DNA of 5,494 bases from an uncultured Eubacterium sp. (GTDB lineage: Bacteria; Bacillota; Clostridia; Lachnospirales; Lachnospiraceae): contig CAJUIH010000120.1 of assembly GCA_910586045.1 (NCBI GenBank), positions 3,311-8,804 on the forward strand. The letters are read 5' to 3'. Below the pieces are notes generated by a model. That model was not told where the DNA came from. It saw nothing but the letters and a program-made list of their open reading frames with translations, and made no database searches. The position numbers and the translations under genes were made by a program. Below are positions 5,217 to 5,494 of the stretch, one piece after another. The first letter of the stretch is position 1. Every line of letters begins with the position of its first letter.

Positions 5217-5494
5217 ATGAGACAACAATACAATATCACACTGGACGGCGATTGGAAGCTGGAAAGTGCGGACGGCAAGGTTGTATGTCCGGTACAAGTA
5301 CCAGGTTCGGTACTCAGTGCGGCCGTAAAACAGGGGATTTTAAACGATCCGTACTACCGCATGAATGAGTATCCGGCCAGGGAGTTTCTGCGGCAGGATT
5401 TTGTGTTCAGCCGGACGTTTTCCTTTCAGAAGCAGGCAGGCTGTGCCTATGAATTATGCTGTGACGGGATTGATACGATTGCGGATATTTATTT
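5217..5494 (+). CDS. Beta-mannosidase, glycoside hydrolase family 2, N-terminal part (continues past the window)
   Basis: Beta-mannosidases remove terminal beta-D-mannose from manno-oligosaccharides and from the core of N-glycans. The 92 visible residues cover part of the N-terminal sugar-binding (jelly-roll) domain. Signatures shared with animal and bacterial GH2 beta-mannosidases appear in order: LDGDWKL (9-15), VPGSVLSAAVKQGILNDPYY (28-47) followed by RMNE, DFVFSRTF (61-68) and CDGIDTIADIY (82-92). Human beta-mannosidase has a matching VPGCVHSAL...DPYYRFN and GVDT. The family is usually over 800 residues, so the barrel domain and both catalytic glutamates lie downstream of the window and cannot be checked. 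No signal peptide is present, so the enzyme is probably cytoplasmic and acts on imported oligosaccharides. It is transcribed away from the nuclease gene, with the MITE-like element between them. GH2 is clear; beta-mannosidase is preferred over beta-galactosidase because of the DPYYR motif. Confidence 0.88.
   Translation, partial: MRQQYNITLDGDWKLESADGKVVCPVQVPGSVLSAAVKQGILNDPYYRMNEYPAREFLRQDFVFSRTFSFQKQAGCAYELCCDGIDTIADIY

Overview
The window reads as a piece of a low-to-mid GC Firmicute chromosome, most likely a gut-type clostridium of the Lachnospiraceae kind. The reasons are strong AAAGGAG/GGAGG ribosome binding sites, a class I glutamate dehydrogenase very like the clostridial enzyme, a RelB/YafQ-type toxin-antitoxin pair, and a GH2 beta-mannosidase. 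The taxon is inferred from family resemblance, not from a search.

Layout from left to right. (1) Positions 2-386 hold the 3' end of a RelB/DinJ-type antitoxin gene followed by a YafQ-type toxin gene. The toxin body is intact, but the codon where its ATG should stand reads ACG. (2) An AT-rich 191-bp gap with a perfect 10-bp inverted repeat leads to gdhA (578-1912), a complete and probably NADP(H)-dependent glutamate dehydrogenase. Its 3' end is followed by a decayed 40-bp tandem copy of itself. (3) A bidirectional hairpin terminator (2043-2072) separates gdhA from a convergent minus-strand gene (2102-4672). That gene encodes an 856-residue beta-CASP metallo-beta-lactamase-fold protein, a likely RNA-processing nuclease. 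Its C-terminal half carries a four-fold repeat of a small beta-alpha-beta unit that I do not recognise. (4) A 544-bp divergent intergenic region (4673-5216) contains a minus-strand promoter for the nuclease gene, a complete 190-bp MITE-like element with 24-bp terminal inverted repeats and an exact 8-bp target duplication, and a plus-strand promoter candidate for the next gene. (5) A GH2 beta-mannosidase gene starts at 5217 and runs off the window.

The genes do not form one pathway. GdhA handles ammonium assimilation or glutamate metabolism, the beta-CASP protein probably handles RNA, and the beta-mannosidase handles mannoside degradation. The two most unusual items are the non-coding transposable element inserted between two divergent promoters, and the repeated C-terminal module fused to the beta-CASP nuclease. 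The toxin's altered start codon is a third point of interest.
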